64,000 nt of DNA from Granulicella pectinivorans (lineage in GTDB: Bacteria > Acidobacteriota > Terriglobia > Terriglobales > Acidobacteriaceae). Made by a program: the position numbers and the translations under genes. Shown piece after piece: positions 52,828 to 61,999 of this stretch (position 1 is the first letter of the stretch; each line of letters begins with the position of its first letter). Under the pieces are notes generated by a model. It was not told the origin of the DNA. It worked only from the letters and a program-made list of their open reading frames with translations, and searched no databases. The stretch spans positions 3,596,001 to 3,660,000 of the forward strand of contig NZ_FOZL01000001.1 of NCBI RefSeq assembly GCF_900114625.1. The letters are read 5' to 3'.

Positions 52828-54324
52828 TCAACGCATGGCCTGATGATCGACGTCAAGCTCCTCCACATCCGCTGTACGCTGCTGCTGCTCGACCTCCGCG
52901 CATGGCAGGACAAGGCGGAATACAGAGCCCGACCGTTGCGGGTCCGTCGCGCTACGCACGCTGAGCCTTCCGCGGTGACGTTCGACGATTCCGGATGCGA
53001 CCCAAAGGCCGAGGCCTGCGCCGACATCCGCTTTGGTTGTAAAGAAGGGTTCGAAGAGCTGGCGTTGGACTGCGGGCGACATCCCGAATCCGGTGTCGGC
53101 GATTGTGACCCGCAGAGATGCAGCACCGTCCCTCCACGCTGTGGTTGGACCGACCCTCACCCGGAGCGTACCGCCGTTCGGCATGGCGTCTATGGCGTTG
53201 CGGACCAGAGTGCTGAGGACCTGCCGAAGCTCGGTCTGCCAGCAGACGAGGGAGCAGTTGCCCGACGACTCGAGCTTTACCTGAATTCCGGCCTGCGCGC
53301 ACCTGCCGGCATAGAAGTCCAGGACATCACCAAGAACCTCCGCGAGGTCCGACGCTGCCGGATCGACAGATTGCCGATGAAACCGCAGTGTCTGGCTGGA
53401 TATCTCCGCAAGCCGGCGCAATTCTCTCTCAGCACTGGCCAGGTAGAGCAACGCGTCGGCATCCACCGCCTTGCTCTTCGCGAGATAGATCAGGTTCGTG
53501 ACCGCCGTCAGGGGATTGTTCAACTCATGGGCGATGCAGGAGGCTAATCGCCCGGCCGCAGCGAGCTTCTCAGCGCGAACAAGAGCCGTTTCGGTCAACT
53601 TGCGATCGGTGATGTCCGTCGTCACACCGCGCCAGGTCATAGGATCCCCAGGCATCGGCACCCCGTTGGCCTCCAGCCAGTGAATCTCTCCATTTGGCCA
53701 AGGGACGCGAAACGTAACATGAAACGGGGCCCCTGTCGTCGACGTCCTCTTTGCGGCCTCGGCGATCGCGTTTCGGTCCTCTTCCAATACGAACATGTTG
53801 GGAGAGCCGATCGCCGATATCTCCTCGAGTGAGCGTCCGAAGATCTCTTTGCCGCCGGGATACCAATAGGTCCGACGCGTCTTCGCATCGAACATCCATG
53901 CCGCCGAGTTGCTGCCCTGCTGCGCCTGAGCAAGGGCATCGGTGTGCCCTTGCAGCGACTGAAGCGTCGCCCACCACCGCTCGGAGACCCTGCGTCTCCG
54001 CTCACCAAATCCCACCAGCAGGAGACCGATCGAGAGAATAATCCCGCACCGTAGCAGAGGCTGCACCCCCAGCGAGAAGTGCCCCACCGGTTCCAGGATC
54101 TGATAGTTGTAGACCACCACAGTGACTGCCACCGCAAGCAGGGAGGGTACAAGAGTGAACAACAAACCCACGATGGCGACGGCGACGAAGCTGAGCGCCA
54201 GAGGAGTATCGTGCAGCACCGTGAACCGCTGCGTCCCCATGACCGCGAGCCAAGGAAGCGCAAGCGCGCACGGATAGCCGAGGGCGCGCCTTATGGTCGA
54301 CGTACTGGAGACTGATACCGCCAT
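52828..54324 (-). CDS. Sensor histidine kinase with DUF4118-like membrane domain and PAS
   Basis: A 498-residue membrane kinase. A four-helix membrane region like the KdpD/DUF4118 module (LHDTPLALSFVAVAIVGLLF ...) is followed by a PAS domain with PAC-type end (GEIHWLEANGVPMPGD, WRGVTTDITDRKL), then HisKA with the phospho-acceptor in IAHELNNPLTAV. The HATPase domain has the N-box LVRNAIDAMPNGG, DTGFGMSP and GAGLGLWVA. No response regulator is adjacent, so it is an orphan here. AGGAGG lies 12 bases before the ATG, a long spacing. Confidence 0.92.
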   Translation of the reverse strand: MAVSVSSTSTIRRALGYPCALALPWLAVMGTQRFTVLHDTPLALSFVAVAIVGLLFTLVPSLLAVAVTVVVYNYQILEPVGHFSLGVQPLLRCGIILSIGLLLVGFGERRRRVSERWWATLQSLQGHTDALAQAQQGSNSAAWMFDAKTRRTYWYPGGKEIFGRSLEEISAIGSPNMFVLEEDRNAIAEAAKRTSTTGAPFHVTFRVPWPNGEIHWLEANGVPMPGDPMTWRGVTTDITDRKLTETALVRAEKLAAAGRLASCIAHELNNPLTAVTNLIYLAKSKAVDADALLYLASAERELRRLAEISSQTLRFHRQSVDPAASDLAEVLGDVLDFYAGRCAQAGIQVKLESSGNCSLVCWQTELRQVLSTLVRNAIDAMPNGGTLRVRVGPTTAWRDGAASLRVTIADTGFGMSPAVQRQLFEPFFTTKADVGAGLGLWVASGIVERHRGRLSVRSATDPQRSGSVFRLVLPCAEVEQQQRTADVEELDVDHQAMR

Positions 54325-54473
54325 CTCGAGGATGATCCTCCTGGATTCCTGCCCTTGCGAGCAGATTCTAGCTCACGTTTAAAAGCACGGATGCGTTTAG
54401 AGGGGCATACGACGAGCTTTTCCGCAGAAATCGACCGCTATGTCGGATACATGACACTCTTTCGGACAGAAGG

Positions 54474-55868
54474 CTATGGCACCAGTGTGAACTCCTGCAC
54501 GGCGAGCTTTGCTCCCGCACGCGATCGCTCGCGTGCGGCCTTGATGACGACGGCGATCTCGTCGAACTTCTTCGCCTTGACGGAGGCCGGGATCGGGAAG
54601 CTCAGGGTCTCGTCGACCGGAGCGCGGTCGAGGGGGATCTGGGTCGCGACGCTTGAACGGAGGACCTCAGTGCCCAGGGATTGGGACCGGCCCTTCTCCT
54701 TCAGGATGAGCTCTACGTGGATGGCACCGATGCGGTTGTCGCCGTTGCGGATGGATACGCGCATGGAGGTGCAGCAGTCCATGCGGATGGGCGAGCCGAG
54801 CATCTGGTGGGCCTCCATGGCAAGGGGACGGAAGTCGGTGGAGTGGACGTTGGCCTTGATGGGATCGCCCTTGACGACGCGCGCGTCCGGCTTGGGCCTG
54901 GGATCGGGGACCTTAAAGTACCAGTACGCGCCGTCGAAGGGGATGACGAGGGGCTTGGCGTGTGCGCCCAGAAGAGCCGTGTGTTGCATGGGGGGAGGAG
55001 GCACCAGCTTCTCCTTCGGTTTCGCGGGGACGAAGAGGATGATGCCGGAGTAGTCGCTTGCCGCGGGCTTCTCGACGGCTCCCTTCATCGCGGGTGCGGC
55101 TCCGCTGGCGGCGACGTGAGGCAGAAGGCCACCGAGCCCGCCCATCAGCACGACGCTGCGGAGGAATGGGATCAGCGCGATTGAGGTGAGGAGAAGAACG
55201 TCGAAGGAGCCGATCGCGACGGAGCGGCGGCGAGCGCCGGTGCTCACCTTCATCCGCATGGGGAAGCGCCAGACAGGGTAGACGGCACCGGCAGCCATGA
55301 GGAGGCCGGCGGTGAAGGGCTGATCGAGGATGATGAGGACGATGCCGGCCTGGAAGGCAAGGGCCGAGAGAGCGGGCGCGGCTACAACGGACAGGAGGGA
55401 GGGCTCTTCCCTCATTGCGAAGAGGCTCCTGGTCTCGGGTTCGTCGGGGAGCTCGGCGGTACCCAGCCAACGGCGGAGGAAGACGACGCCATGGCCAGCG
55501 ATGAGTGGAGGGACTGCTGCCACCCAGGCGGAGTGTTCCTGCACGAGAATCCAGAGGAGGGGCAGCCATGCGACGGCCATCCAGAGGCCGATGATCAGAG
55601 GGCCCGCCGAGGCGTCAAGCTGAGCGCGGAAGCCGCGGCACACGGCCCACATGGTGATGGAGTGGGCGAGGAGCGCGATGAGCACGTAGCAGATGGCGTA
55701 TCCGAAGACGCCAGCCCAGGTAAGGGAGTTGGCGCGGGGGAGACCGCAGATTGCGAGGACGGCCGCGCCGGTAAAGATGAGGCTGCCCAGAAGGGGCAGG
55801 AACGCGACGCTAAGTGGCTGCTGGAGATCGTCACCTGCGCCGTAGCCGTGGTGTGCGGTAGAAGTCAT
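54474..55868 (-). CDS. Polytopic membrane protein of unknown function
   Basis: A 464-residue protein with about six N-terminal and two or three central TM helices (LLGSLIFTGAAVLAICGLP, GVFGYAICYVLIALLAHS, LLWILVQEHSAWVAAVPPLI ...). A soluble C-terminal domain of about 200 residues follows, with AYWYFKVPDPRPKPDARVVK, MLGSPIRMDCCTSMRVSIRN and FDEIAVVIKAARERS, rich in beta strands. I do not recognise it. It is the last gene of the cytochrome operon, 84 bases after YceI. ATG at 55868 has GGAGG 5 bases upstream. Confidence 0.7.
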   Translation of the reverse strand: MTSTAHHGYGAGDDLQQPLSVAFLPLLGSLIFTGAAVLAICGLPRANSLTWAGVFGYAICYVLIALLAHSITMWAVCRGFRAQLDASAGPLIIGLWMAVAWLPLLWILVQEHSAWVAAVPPLIAGHGVVFLRRWLGTAELPDEPETRSLFAMREEPSLLSVVAAPALSALAFQAGIVLIILDQPFTAGLLMAAGAVYPVWRFPMRMKVSTGARRRSVAIGSFDVLLLTSIALIPFLRSVVLMGGLGGLLPHVAASGAAPAMKGAVEKPAASDYSGIILFVPAKPKEKLVPPPPMQHTALLGAHAKPLVIPFDGAYWYFKVPDPRPKPDARVVKGDPIKANVHSTDFRPLAMEAHQMLGSPIRMDCCTSMRVSIRNGDNRIGAIHVELILKEKGRSQSLGTEVLRSSVATQIPLDRAPVDETLSFPIPASVKAKKFDEIAVVIKAARERSRAGAKLAVQEFTLVP

Positions 55869-55952
55869 CGGAACCTCCGCCGCCAGCATACATCGCGTTC
55901 CCGCTGAAATGGGTATTAAGTTCTCTGTTGACCGCAGTACGGAAGGCGTCCG

Positions 55953-56525
55953 TTAGTGCGCAGCGTCGAGTGTGCCCGCTAGCGTCAGATCGACCTCCAC
56001 TTCTTTGGCGACCTTCAGGATGAAGATACTGGGATCCTTCAAGCCCCACTGCACATAGGGCACGACGAAATGGGTTTGGCCCTTGAAGGACGCACCATCG
56101 ATGTGAATCTGCATGGGGACGGTCATCGGGTGCGGGGTTCCGTGCAGGGTGAAGGTGCCGGTCACCTGGATCGTCGAGTCGCCGGCGGGGGCGATCTTTC
56201 CCTGGAAGGACGCGGGGGCGAAGGTGACCTCCGCGAAGTGGGCTGCGTCGAGTACCTCCTTGGTCATCTTCTTGTCGCGGCTGTCGTTGCCGGTCTTTCC
56301 GCTTCCAGCGGCTACGACTACGAGGCCCTCCATCGCGGAGGTCTTTGGGTCGAAGGTGACGGTTCCCTTCTCCACATGGAAGTTGCCCTTCGTGGCGTGG
56401 TCGGTCGCGCCGAGCGAGAAGCTGACCGCGCTGGCATCCGGCTGGACGGCGAGCGTCTGGCGCTGCGCGAAGGCGGTGCCCGCGAGGAGGAGGGTGAGGG
56501 CGGAGAGAGGGAGATGCATCTTCAT
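55953..56525 (-). CDS. YceI-family periplasmic protein
   Basis: A 190-residue lipocalin-like protein with a signal peptide (MHLPLSALTLLLAGTAFA). The YceI blocks are DASAVSFSLGATDHATKGNF, VDLTLAGTLDAA at the end, DAAHFAEVTFAPASF and VTGTFTLHGTPHPMTVPMQI. Known members bind long polyisoprenoids inside a beta barrel and often neighbour cytochrome b561 genes. Its ATG overlaps the stop of the MFS-cytochrome gene (ATGA). A polyprenyl synthase lies in the same operon, which may supply the ligand. Confidence 0.92.
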   Translation of the reverse strand: MKMHLPLSALTLLLAGTAFAQRQTLAVQPDASAVSFSLGATDHATKGNFHVEKGTVTFDPKTSAMEGLVVVAAGSGKTGNDSRDKKMTKEVLDAAHFAEVTFAPASFQGKIAPAGDSTIQVTGTFTLHGTPHPMTVPMQIHIDGASFKGQTHFVVPYVQWGLKDPSIFILKVAKEVEVDLTLAGTLDAAH

Positions 56526-58456
56526 GGTGTAGCTCCTTGCGTGTCGTGAGTCGCTGCGGTGGGCTGGGTTGCCGGGCTGACCTCACTCAGCCAAAGGCTC
56601 AGCGCGGCGATCCCGGTATCGGGCATGTACTCGTGACCGGGCATGTCGGTCCCCGGAATTCCAAACTTGATAAGGTGGGACAAATGCTCCCTTTGCGCCT
56701 CGGGCGATGCGGCTGGGTCGAGAGAGAGGAGAGGGCCACGCATCAGATTCGGGGGCATTCTGCGGAACGCCTTGTTCCAACGCGCGCGAGTCTGACCGGA
56801 TTCGGCGTGGCAGGTCGAGCAGTAGGTGAGGAACAGTCCGGCTCCTTCTCCCGCGTTCGCGTGCTGCACACTCTCCGGCGAGAGCTGCCATGCGTCCTCC
56901 GCCCGACGCTGCTGCGCTTCGCCTTCGCCACGCAGGCTTTGCAGATAGACCACGAGGTCCTCACCGCGACTCCCCGTGCGGAACAACGATGCGTACGAAG
57001 GCATGAACGATCCGTGCGTCAACGCCGCTGGATCCTCGAAGTGCATTCTGAGCCAGAGTGCGGAGCGCCGCGTTCCGACCTCCGCAAGGTCGGGCCCTTG
57101 GCGGCGGTTTCCAATCAGCGGCGGATGTTGCCGCCGTAGTTCGTCCATGGTCTGCACGGGCCCCCACATCAGGACATCGGCTGAGCCGGGGCGGACGTAC
57201 TGGGAATGGCACTGGATGCAGCCTTCCTGGATGTAGACCTGCCGGCCTCGCTCCACCTGGGAGGGTGAAGGCCGGGTCGCACCGAGCGCGGTCGTTAGCT
57301 TATCGACAGCGAAGGCCGTGACGAGAATGACTGCCGTCGCCAGCACCTCGCGGCGGCGGGTGCGAAGGAGCGCGAGGATGGGTTGAGCGAGCACAACCGC
57401 TCCGGCCAGCAGCACGAAGGCGACCGGGACGTGCCCCAGATTCTGTCCCATCCCGATCCCCAGAGCCGATCCCATCCAACCGGCTATCGCATAGATCCAT
57501 CCGGCCTTGCGTGCGCGCTCCTCGGTTGACGTGGCGGGAGCAAGCAGAGCGGGATATCCGACGAGAGCGACGGAGTAGAGCGAAACGCCGATGGGATAGA
57601 AGAGTGAGGCAAGGGCTACGCGATTCGGCTCAAGCAGAAGGACGCATGCACATGCCAACGCAGCGAAGGCGGCAGACAATACGAAGGAAAGTCCGCGGCG
57701 GCGCAGAAGCCACGCCGAACCGCAGGCGGCGACCAGGTGCAGCACTCCATTGGCCCAGAGATGCAGCGCACCCTGCCAGGTGCCGGCCTTGAGAGCAGGA
57801 GTGCTCTGGATGATGAAGAAGGCGGCCGAGTCCAGCCAGACGAGCGCCGTGAAACAGAGCAACACGACCGGGAAAGACATCGGCTTTCGGACGCTGCTGC
57901 GAACCTCACGCGTTTCTTCCGGCTGCGTCTTGCCGGCGATCGCGATTCCGGCTGCACACAGGGCTGCCGAGGTCCACGCCTGCGTTTGCGGGCCGCTTGT
58001 GAACAACAGGGGAAGGTTGCAGATGAGATAGCCGAGGCCGGTGCCGAGACCGACCTTGAGCAGCTCCTCGCCGGCTCCAAGCCAACGACGCAGATGGGTG
58101 ACGAGCGTGACGGTCAGCAGGCCGAGGCCGGTGCCGATGAGGAACGAGACGGCGATGCTTGCGGGGAGCCCAAGCGGCAGAAGCGAAAGCAGGGCTGCTC
58201 CGCCGGAGAGGGCAAACGCGACCTGCAGGCGAGATTCGGGCTTGCTCAGCCAAGAGACACGAGGCGCGAGGAGGCTTAGCAGAATGCCACCAGCGGCCAT
58301 TGCCGCCATGACGGCCTTCAGATGAGAATCTGTAATCTCCAGTTGGGCGAGACGCTTGAGAAAACCGAACTGCGCAAAGATGAGGAAATAGACATAGGTG
58401 ATCGCGACGAGGCTGATGCCCCGCCAGCCGGAGGCGATGCGGCTACAGCGTGGCAT
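56522..58456 (-). CDS. MFS-like permease fused to a CcoO-type diheme cytochrome c
   Basis: A 644-residue protein. Residues 1 to about 385 form 12 hydrophobic segments resembling an MFS/NarK-like transporter (LVAITYVYFLIFAQFGFLKR, VGLGTGLGYLICNLPLLF). Residues about 395-510 match cbb3-oxidase subunit II (CcoO/FixO), with VERGRQVYIQEGCIQCHSQY (heme motif at about 412) and YVRPGSADVLMWGP, GPDLAEVG. A second c-type domain has CSTCH at about 546 and a Met ligand candidate in PGTDMPGHEYMP. I know no standard oxidase with this fusion. The start overlaps the previous stop by 14 bases; the longer frame to 58522 is less likely. Confidence 0.82.
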   Translation of the reverse strand: MPRCSRIASGWRGISLVAITYVYFLIFAQFGFLKRLAQLEITDSHLKAVMAAMAAGGILLSLLAPRVSWLSKPESRLQVAFALSGGAALLSLLPLGLPASIAVSFLIGTGLGLLTVTLVTHLRRWLGAGEELLKVGLGTGLGYLICNLPLLFTSGPQTQAWTSAALCAAGIAIAGKTQPEETREVRSSVRKPMSFPVVLLCFTALVWLDSAAFFIIQSTPALKAGTWQGALHLWANGVLHLVAACGSAWLLRRRGLSFVLSAAFAALACACVLLLEPNRVALASLFYPIGVSLYSVALVGYPALLAPATSTEERARKAGWIYAIAGWMGSALGIGMGQNLGHVPVAFVLLAGAVVLAQPILALLRTRRREVLATAVILVTAFAVDKLTTALGATRPSPSQVERGRQVYIQEGCIQCHSQYVRPGSADVLMWGPVQTMDELRRQHPPLIGNRRQGPDLAEVGTRRSALWLRMHFEDPAALTHGSFMPSYASLFRTGSRGEDLVVYLQSLRGEGEAQQRRAEDAWQLSPESVQHANAGEGAGLFLTYCSTCHAESGQTRARWNKAFRRMPPNLMRGPLLSLDPAASPEAQREHLSHLIKFGIPGTDMPGHEYMPDTGIAALSLWLSEVSPATQPTAATHDTQGATP

Positions 58457-58856
58457 CGCGCAACCAGCCTCGTGCCAGTCCGACAAACTGAAGCCCGGCG
58501 AGCACGCCGTCGGAGACTGCAACCGTCAACCAGCCTGCTTCCAGCCCGCCTGAGAGGATCTTCGTCAAGACGAACAGGGCGACGATAGCCCGCGTGATAC
58601 CCGTCAGAAGCCACACGACCTCAAGCTTCGCCAGCGAACCCGGTCGCGCAGCCAACATCGCACCGTACCAACAGGCGAGACCTACGGACAACACGAAGGC
58701 TCCGATGTACGAGAGATACGGGAGTGCGGTGTCCGGGGCCTGCAGCCTCATCAGGTGAAGCGTCAAGGCCGGCGCCACGAGCAGCAGAAGACCGGTTGCG
58801 GAGTCGGACGCTCCGATCAAGAGTTGATAGGCGAGTAAGAGCTGGGACTTCTTCAT
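58443..58856 (-). CDS. Small four-TM membrane protein
   Basis: A 137-residue protein with four predicted helices (YQLLIGASDSATGLLLLV, YIGAFVLSVGLACWYGAM, VVWLLTGITRAIVALFVL, VAVSDGVLAGLQFVGLA). It is not recognised, and size and layout recall small accessory subunits of oxidases or DoxX-like proteins. It overlaps the CcoN-like gene upstream by 4 bases (ATGA) and the MFS-cytochrome gene downstream by 14, so it is almost surely made with both. Confidence 0.75.
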   Translation of the reverse strand: MKKSQLLLAYQLLIGASDSATGLLLLVAPALTLHLMRLQAPDTALPYLSYIGAFVLSVGLACWYGAMLAARPGSLAKLEVVWLLTGITRAIVALFVLTKILSGGLEAGWLTVAVSDGVLAGLQFVGLARGWLRDATL

Positions 58857-60184
58857 GCTGTGACTCCTGCGGCTTCCGCTTCCTTTTCGCGCAACATCGT
58901 ATTGGCATCGATCAGCCAGTCCAACGACGCGAGGAAGATCAGTACGCCCAACAGCAGACGTAGCGCGTAGATACCGTTGCGCGCCGCACCGGGAAGGATG
59001 TTGAACGTCGGGTTGGTGCCCTCATGCCATCCGGCGATGAACATGATCGCGACGTAAGCCAGCACGCTGAGATGCCATACGTAGAAGGACCACGTGCCGT
59101 TGAAGATCCATCCGTCGTTACCCAGCATCTGTACCATGACGAAGATCAGCAGGCTTGAAACGAAGCCCGCCATTGCGAGCAGGGAGTGTCCCACGAGGCC
59201 ATCGGTGAACTTGAAGTGATCGAGGACTCCGGGTAAGAACAGGGACCATCCCGTTGGGACCAGAACGACCCACCAAGCCAGGAAGGCGATACGCCAGCGC
59301 TTTGTATTCGGGTGCCACATGAATCCCGCGTAGTACATCGGGATGAGAGGCAGCCACACGAGGAGGCTGGCAAGGCTCATGAACTGCACGGGACGATGAT
59401 GGCTCACGTCGGCGCGTCCGAGCCCTAGGCACAGCAGGGTTTCCGCAGCGAACACCAACCAGCAGAAGACGCGAGACGAGGAGCGACGTTGCCGGCCTGA
59501 GGTCAGTCCCAGGGGCAGGAAAAGCAGGACGGCGACGATGACCAGCGTAGACTCCAACTGGCTCGCGCCCGTCGGGCCGCCGCTATCGGGATTGATGGGC
59601 GGATAGAGATTCGGACTTGCGGCCACGTAGATGAGCAGAGGGATGGCGAACAATGCCACCAGGCCAATGCCCTTGACCCACCTGCCTATTGTCCTCTCGA
59701 CGCTCCAGCTTGCCGCGAAGGCTGCCACCAACAGAGCCCAGAGGGCCATCAAGGCGAGCGGAAAGAGGACTCTTGGATAGCCGACCCAGTCCAGGAAGAG
59801 CTTGCCACTAGAATGTCCCGTGATCCACGAGAGCGCGCCGACGCCGAGCGCGGTGGACCAGATCCAGAGGACCGGGCGGCACCATGCGGCGGTCCAACCC
59901 GCGTCTGCACCGTAGGCTCGCAAGAGGAAGCCAACCAGAGGGAGACTGCACCAGCCGTAGAGCTGGAGATCGATGTGAACCGGCATCCATCGGCCATACG
60001 TCCATGGGGTAAGCAACGTATTGATCCGCGGCATGAGAAGAAGCGCGGCGATGAGGACACCGACAGCATTCGCGAAGACCAGCCATGCCAGGCTATGCCA
60101 CGACGCAAGCGCAATCGCATTCGGACGAGGTGCCACGTTGCTGATCCGGAAAGGCTTGAGGCCCGCGTTCTCCGATCTCAGCAC
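58853..60184 (-). CDS. CcoN-like heme-copper oxidase subunit I, ligand set incomplete
   Basis: A 443-residue, about 12-TM protein. Context matches to CcoN: His71 in MPVHIDLQLYGW (low-spin heme side), HisHis 262-263 in SHHRPVQFMSLAS (the CuB pair), His333 in FKFTDGLVGHSLLAMAG (where CcoN has GHVH), and WHLSVLAYVAIMFIAGWHEG. The WYGHN segment holding the third CuB His is replaced by GGPTGASQLES, and the second His of GHVH is Leu. So it may be a non-oxygen-reducing or differently liganded relative. GTG at 60184 has AGGAG 7 bases upstream; GTG 60208 is the longer option. Confidence 0.8.
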   Translation of the reverse strand: MLRSENAGLKPFRISNVAPRPNAIALASWHSLAWLVFANAVGVLIAALLLMPRINTLLTPWTYGRWMPVHIDLQLYGWCSLPLVGFLLRAYGADAGWTAAWCRPVLWIWSTALGVGALSWITGHSSGKLFLDWVGYPRVLFPLALMALWALLVAAFAASWSVERTIGRWVKGIGLVALFAIPLLIYVAASPNLYPPINPDSGGPTGASQLESTLVIVAVLLFLPLGLTSGRQRRSSSRVFCWLVFAAETLLCLGLGRADVSHHRPVQFMSLASLLVWLPLIPMYYAGFMWHPNTKRWRIAFLAWWVVLVPTGWSLFLPGVLDHFKFTDGLVGHSLLAMAGFVSSLLIFVMVQMLGNDGWIFNGTWSFYVWHLSVLAYVAIMFIAGWHEGTNPTFNILPGAARNGIYALRLLLGVLIFLASLDWLIDANTMLREKEAEAAGVTA

Positions 60185-60194
60185 GACGGTGCTC

Positions 60195-60890
60195 CTAGAG
60201 AGACTCACGAATCCTCCCGTCGTGCATCTCGATCATGCGATCGCAACGATGGGCCAGCGCGCGATCATGGGTCGCCATCACCAGAGTCACCGCTTCGTTC
60301 GCTACGATCTCCAGCAGGAGCTGAAACACGGACTCGCTGGTTGCCTCGTCAAGAGAGCCCGTCGGTTCATCCGCCAGCAGGATGCCGGGACGATTCATCA
60401 AGGCCCTGCAGAGTGCGGTGCGCTGGCGTTCGCCGCCGGAGAGCTTTTGGATGCGGTGATCCAGGCGATGGCTCAATCCGGTTCTTTCCGTCAGTTCACG
60501 GAGGCGCTCCTGCGCAGCCTTTCTGTTTAGTCCTGCGGCAACGGTGGGGATGAGGCAGTTCTCTTCGAGCGTGAGGTCCGGAATGAGGTTGTGTAACTGG
60601 AAGACGAAGCCTACCTCGTGGCGCAGAAGCTTCAATGAATCGTGATGGCGATTGAGTTCCTTGCCGTTCACGGCGAGCAGGCCCCGATCCGGTTGATCGA
60701 GGCCGCCCAGCAGATGGAGGAGCGTGCTCTTGCCGCAGCCCGAAGGGCCGCACAAGGCCACCGTTCTGCCCTGTTCTGCCGTGAAGTCCACGCCCTTCAG
60801 CACCGTGATGGCGCCGTCGTCGTAGCTCTTCCAGACACCTTCTGCGCAAAGCACGATGTTCGTCTGCGTTGCTGCGCTGAGTGAACTCAT
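60195..60890 (-). CDS. ABC transporter ATP-binding protein (MacB/LolD type)
   Basis: A 231-residue ATPase: Walker A LCGPSGCGKSTLLHLLGGLD, Q-loop VFQLHNLIPDLTLEEN, signature LSGGERQRTALCRALMNRP, Walker B ILLADEPTGSLDE and H-loop LVMATHD. The LolD/MacB-like spacing fits the FtsX-type permease encoded just upstream, with which it overlaps by 4 bases. It is probably involved in moving a lipophilic or protein cargo across or out of the inner membrane rather than in solute uptake, because no binding protein is present. Confidence 0.93.
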   Translation of the reverse strand: MSSLSAATQTNIVLCAEGVWKSYDDGAITVLKGVDFTAEQGRTVALCGPSGCGKSTLLHLLGGLDQPDRGLLAVNGKELNRHHDSLKLLRHEVGFVFQLHNLIPDLTLEENCLIPTVAAGLNRKAAQERLRELTERTGLSHRLDHRIQKLSGGERQRTALCRALMNRPGILLADEPTGSLDEATSESVFQLLLEIVANEAVTLVMATHDRALAHRCDRMIEMHDGRIRESL

Positions 60891-61999
60891 TCGAATCGAA
60901 GCGCCTCCACCGCGCGTATCTTCATGGCGTACGCCGCCGGGTAGAGCGCCCCCATGGCACCCGTGACCAGGGCAAGGACGATGACGGTCAAGACGACTAC
61001 GCCTTGAATCGTCACGTCGACGTACCCATGCAACGCGGGCACGAACTTAAGGCCGAAGAGAAACCCGCTCCCGATGAGCAGACCAACGATTGCACCGAGG
61101 ATCGAGACGAGGGCCGACTCACCGAAGATCATGCCCGCGATCTGTCCGTTGGAGAAGCCGTTTACGCGCAGAATCGCGATCTCGCGGATGCGCGTGAACA
61201 CCGACATGATCATCGTGTTCGCCACACCAAGGCCACCGAGAAGAAGACCGCATCCGCCGACCGCCCAGGCCGTCGCCTTGAGAATCTTGAACTGCGAATA
61301 GGAGCGTTCGAACTCAGCGTCTTCGAGCGCGATCAGGTTCGGGAACTTCTCCTTCACCATGGCCTTGAATCGTGCGGTCTGGTCTTTGTCCTGGAGCTTC
61401 ACTGTAATCACGGACGATGATTCTTCCTTGTGGAAGAAGGTCTGCGCGGAGGCAAGTGGCATAAACACGCCGCCATCCTCAAAGCCATTGGCGGTCTTCA
61501 CGACGCCGATGACGTGGAAGGTGCCGTGGCCAATCTGCACATGGTCGCCACGATGCGCCTTCAGGAACTCCGCCGCTCTTCCACCAAGCACGACATCGTC
61601 TTCGTGCTGCCCGAAGTCCGCGCGGCTGCCTTCCTGCCATGTCGCCTTGCGGATGCGGGCATCCGCGGAGGTGACGCCAAAGCAGGTGATGATGGGGTGA
61701 TCCGCACTCGAGACCACACCGAAGAGCACAGGGTCTGCGTGCTGCACGATCGACCAGCCTCGAATCTGGATTACTGCATCCGAAGGCACACTGCTGAAGA
61801 AGAGGTCCGACACGTTGCGCTCGAAGACAATGAGTTCGCTATCGCTGGAGAGGATACCCGAGAACATGCCGATGGCGCCCTGCAGAATGGTCACGATGGT
61901 CAGCATCGCAGCGACGCTGAATGCGATACCCGCAATGCTGATGAAGGAACGGATGCGATGACGCAGAAGGTTCGTCAGAATCAACTTGAGGAAGATCAT
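60887..61999 (-). CDS. ABC permease, FtsX/MacB type
   Basis: A 370-residue permease with one N-terminal helix (SFISIAGIAFSVAAMLTIVT), a large periplasmic MacB-PCD-like domain (roughly 40-240) and three C-terminal helices with AVGGCGLLLGGLGVANTMIM and IREIAILRVNGFSNGQIAGM, the FtsX coupling signature. It acts with the following ATPase (4-base overlap) and overlaps the polyprenyl synthase by 4 bases. Confidence 0.92.
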   Translation of the reverse strand: MIFLKLILTNLLRHRIRSFISIAGIAFSVAAMLTIVTILQGAIGMFSGILSSDSELIVFERNVSDLFFSSVPSDAVIQIRGWSIVQHADPVLFGVVSSADHPIITCFGVTSADARIRKATWQEGSRADFGQHEDDVVLGGRAAEFLKAHRGDHVQIGHGTFHVIGVVKTANGFEDGGVFMPLASAQTFFHKEESSSVITVKLQDKDQTARFKAMVKEKFPNLIALEDAEFERSYSQFKILKATAWAVGGCGLLLGGLGVANTMIMSVFTRIREIAILRVNGFSNGQIAGMIFGESALVSILGAIVGLLIGSGFLFGLKFVPALHGYVDVTIQGVVVLTVIVLALVTGAMGALYPAAYAMKIRAVEALRFE

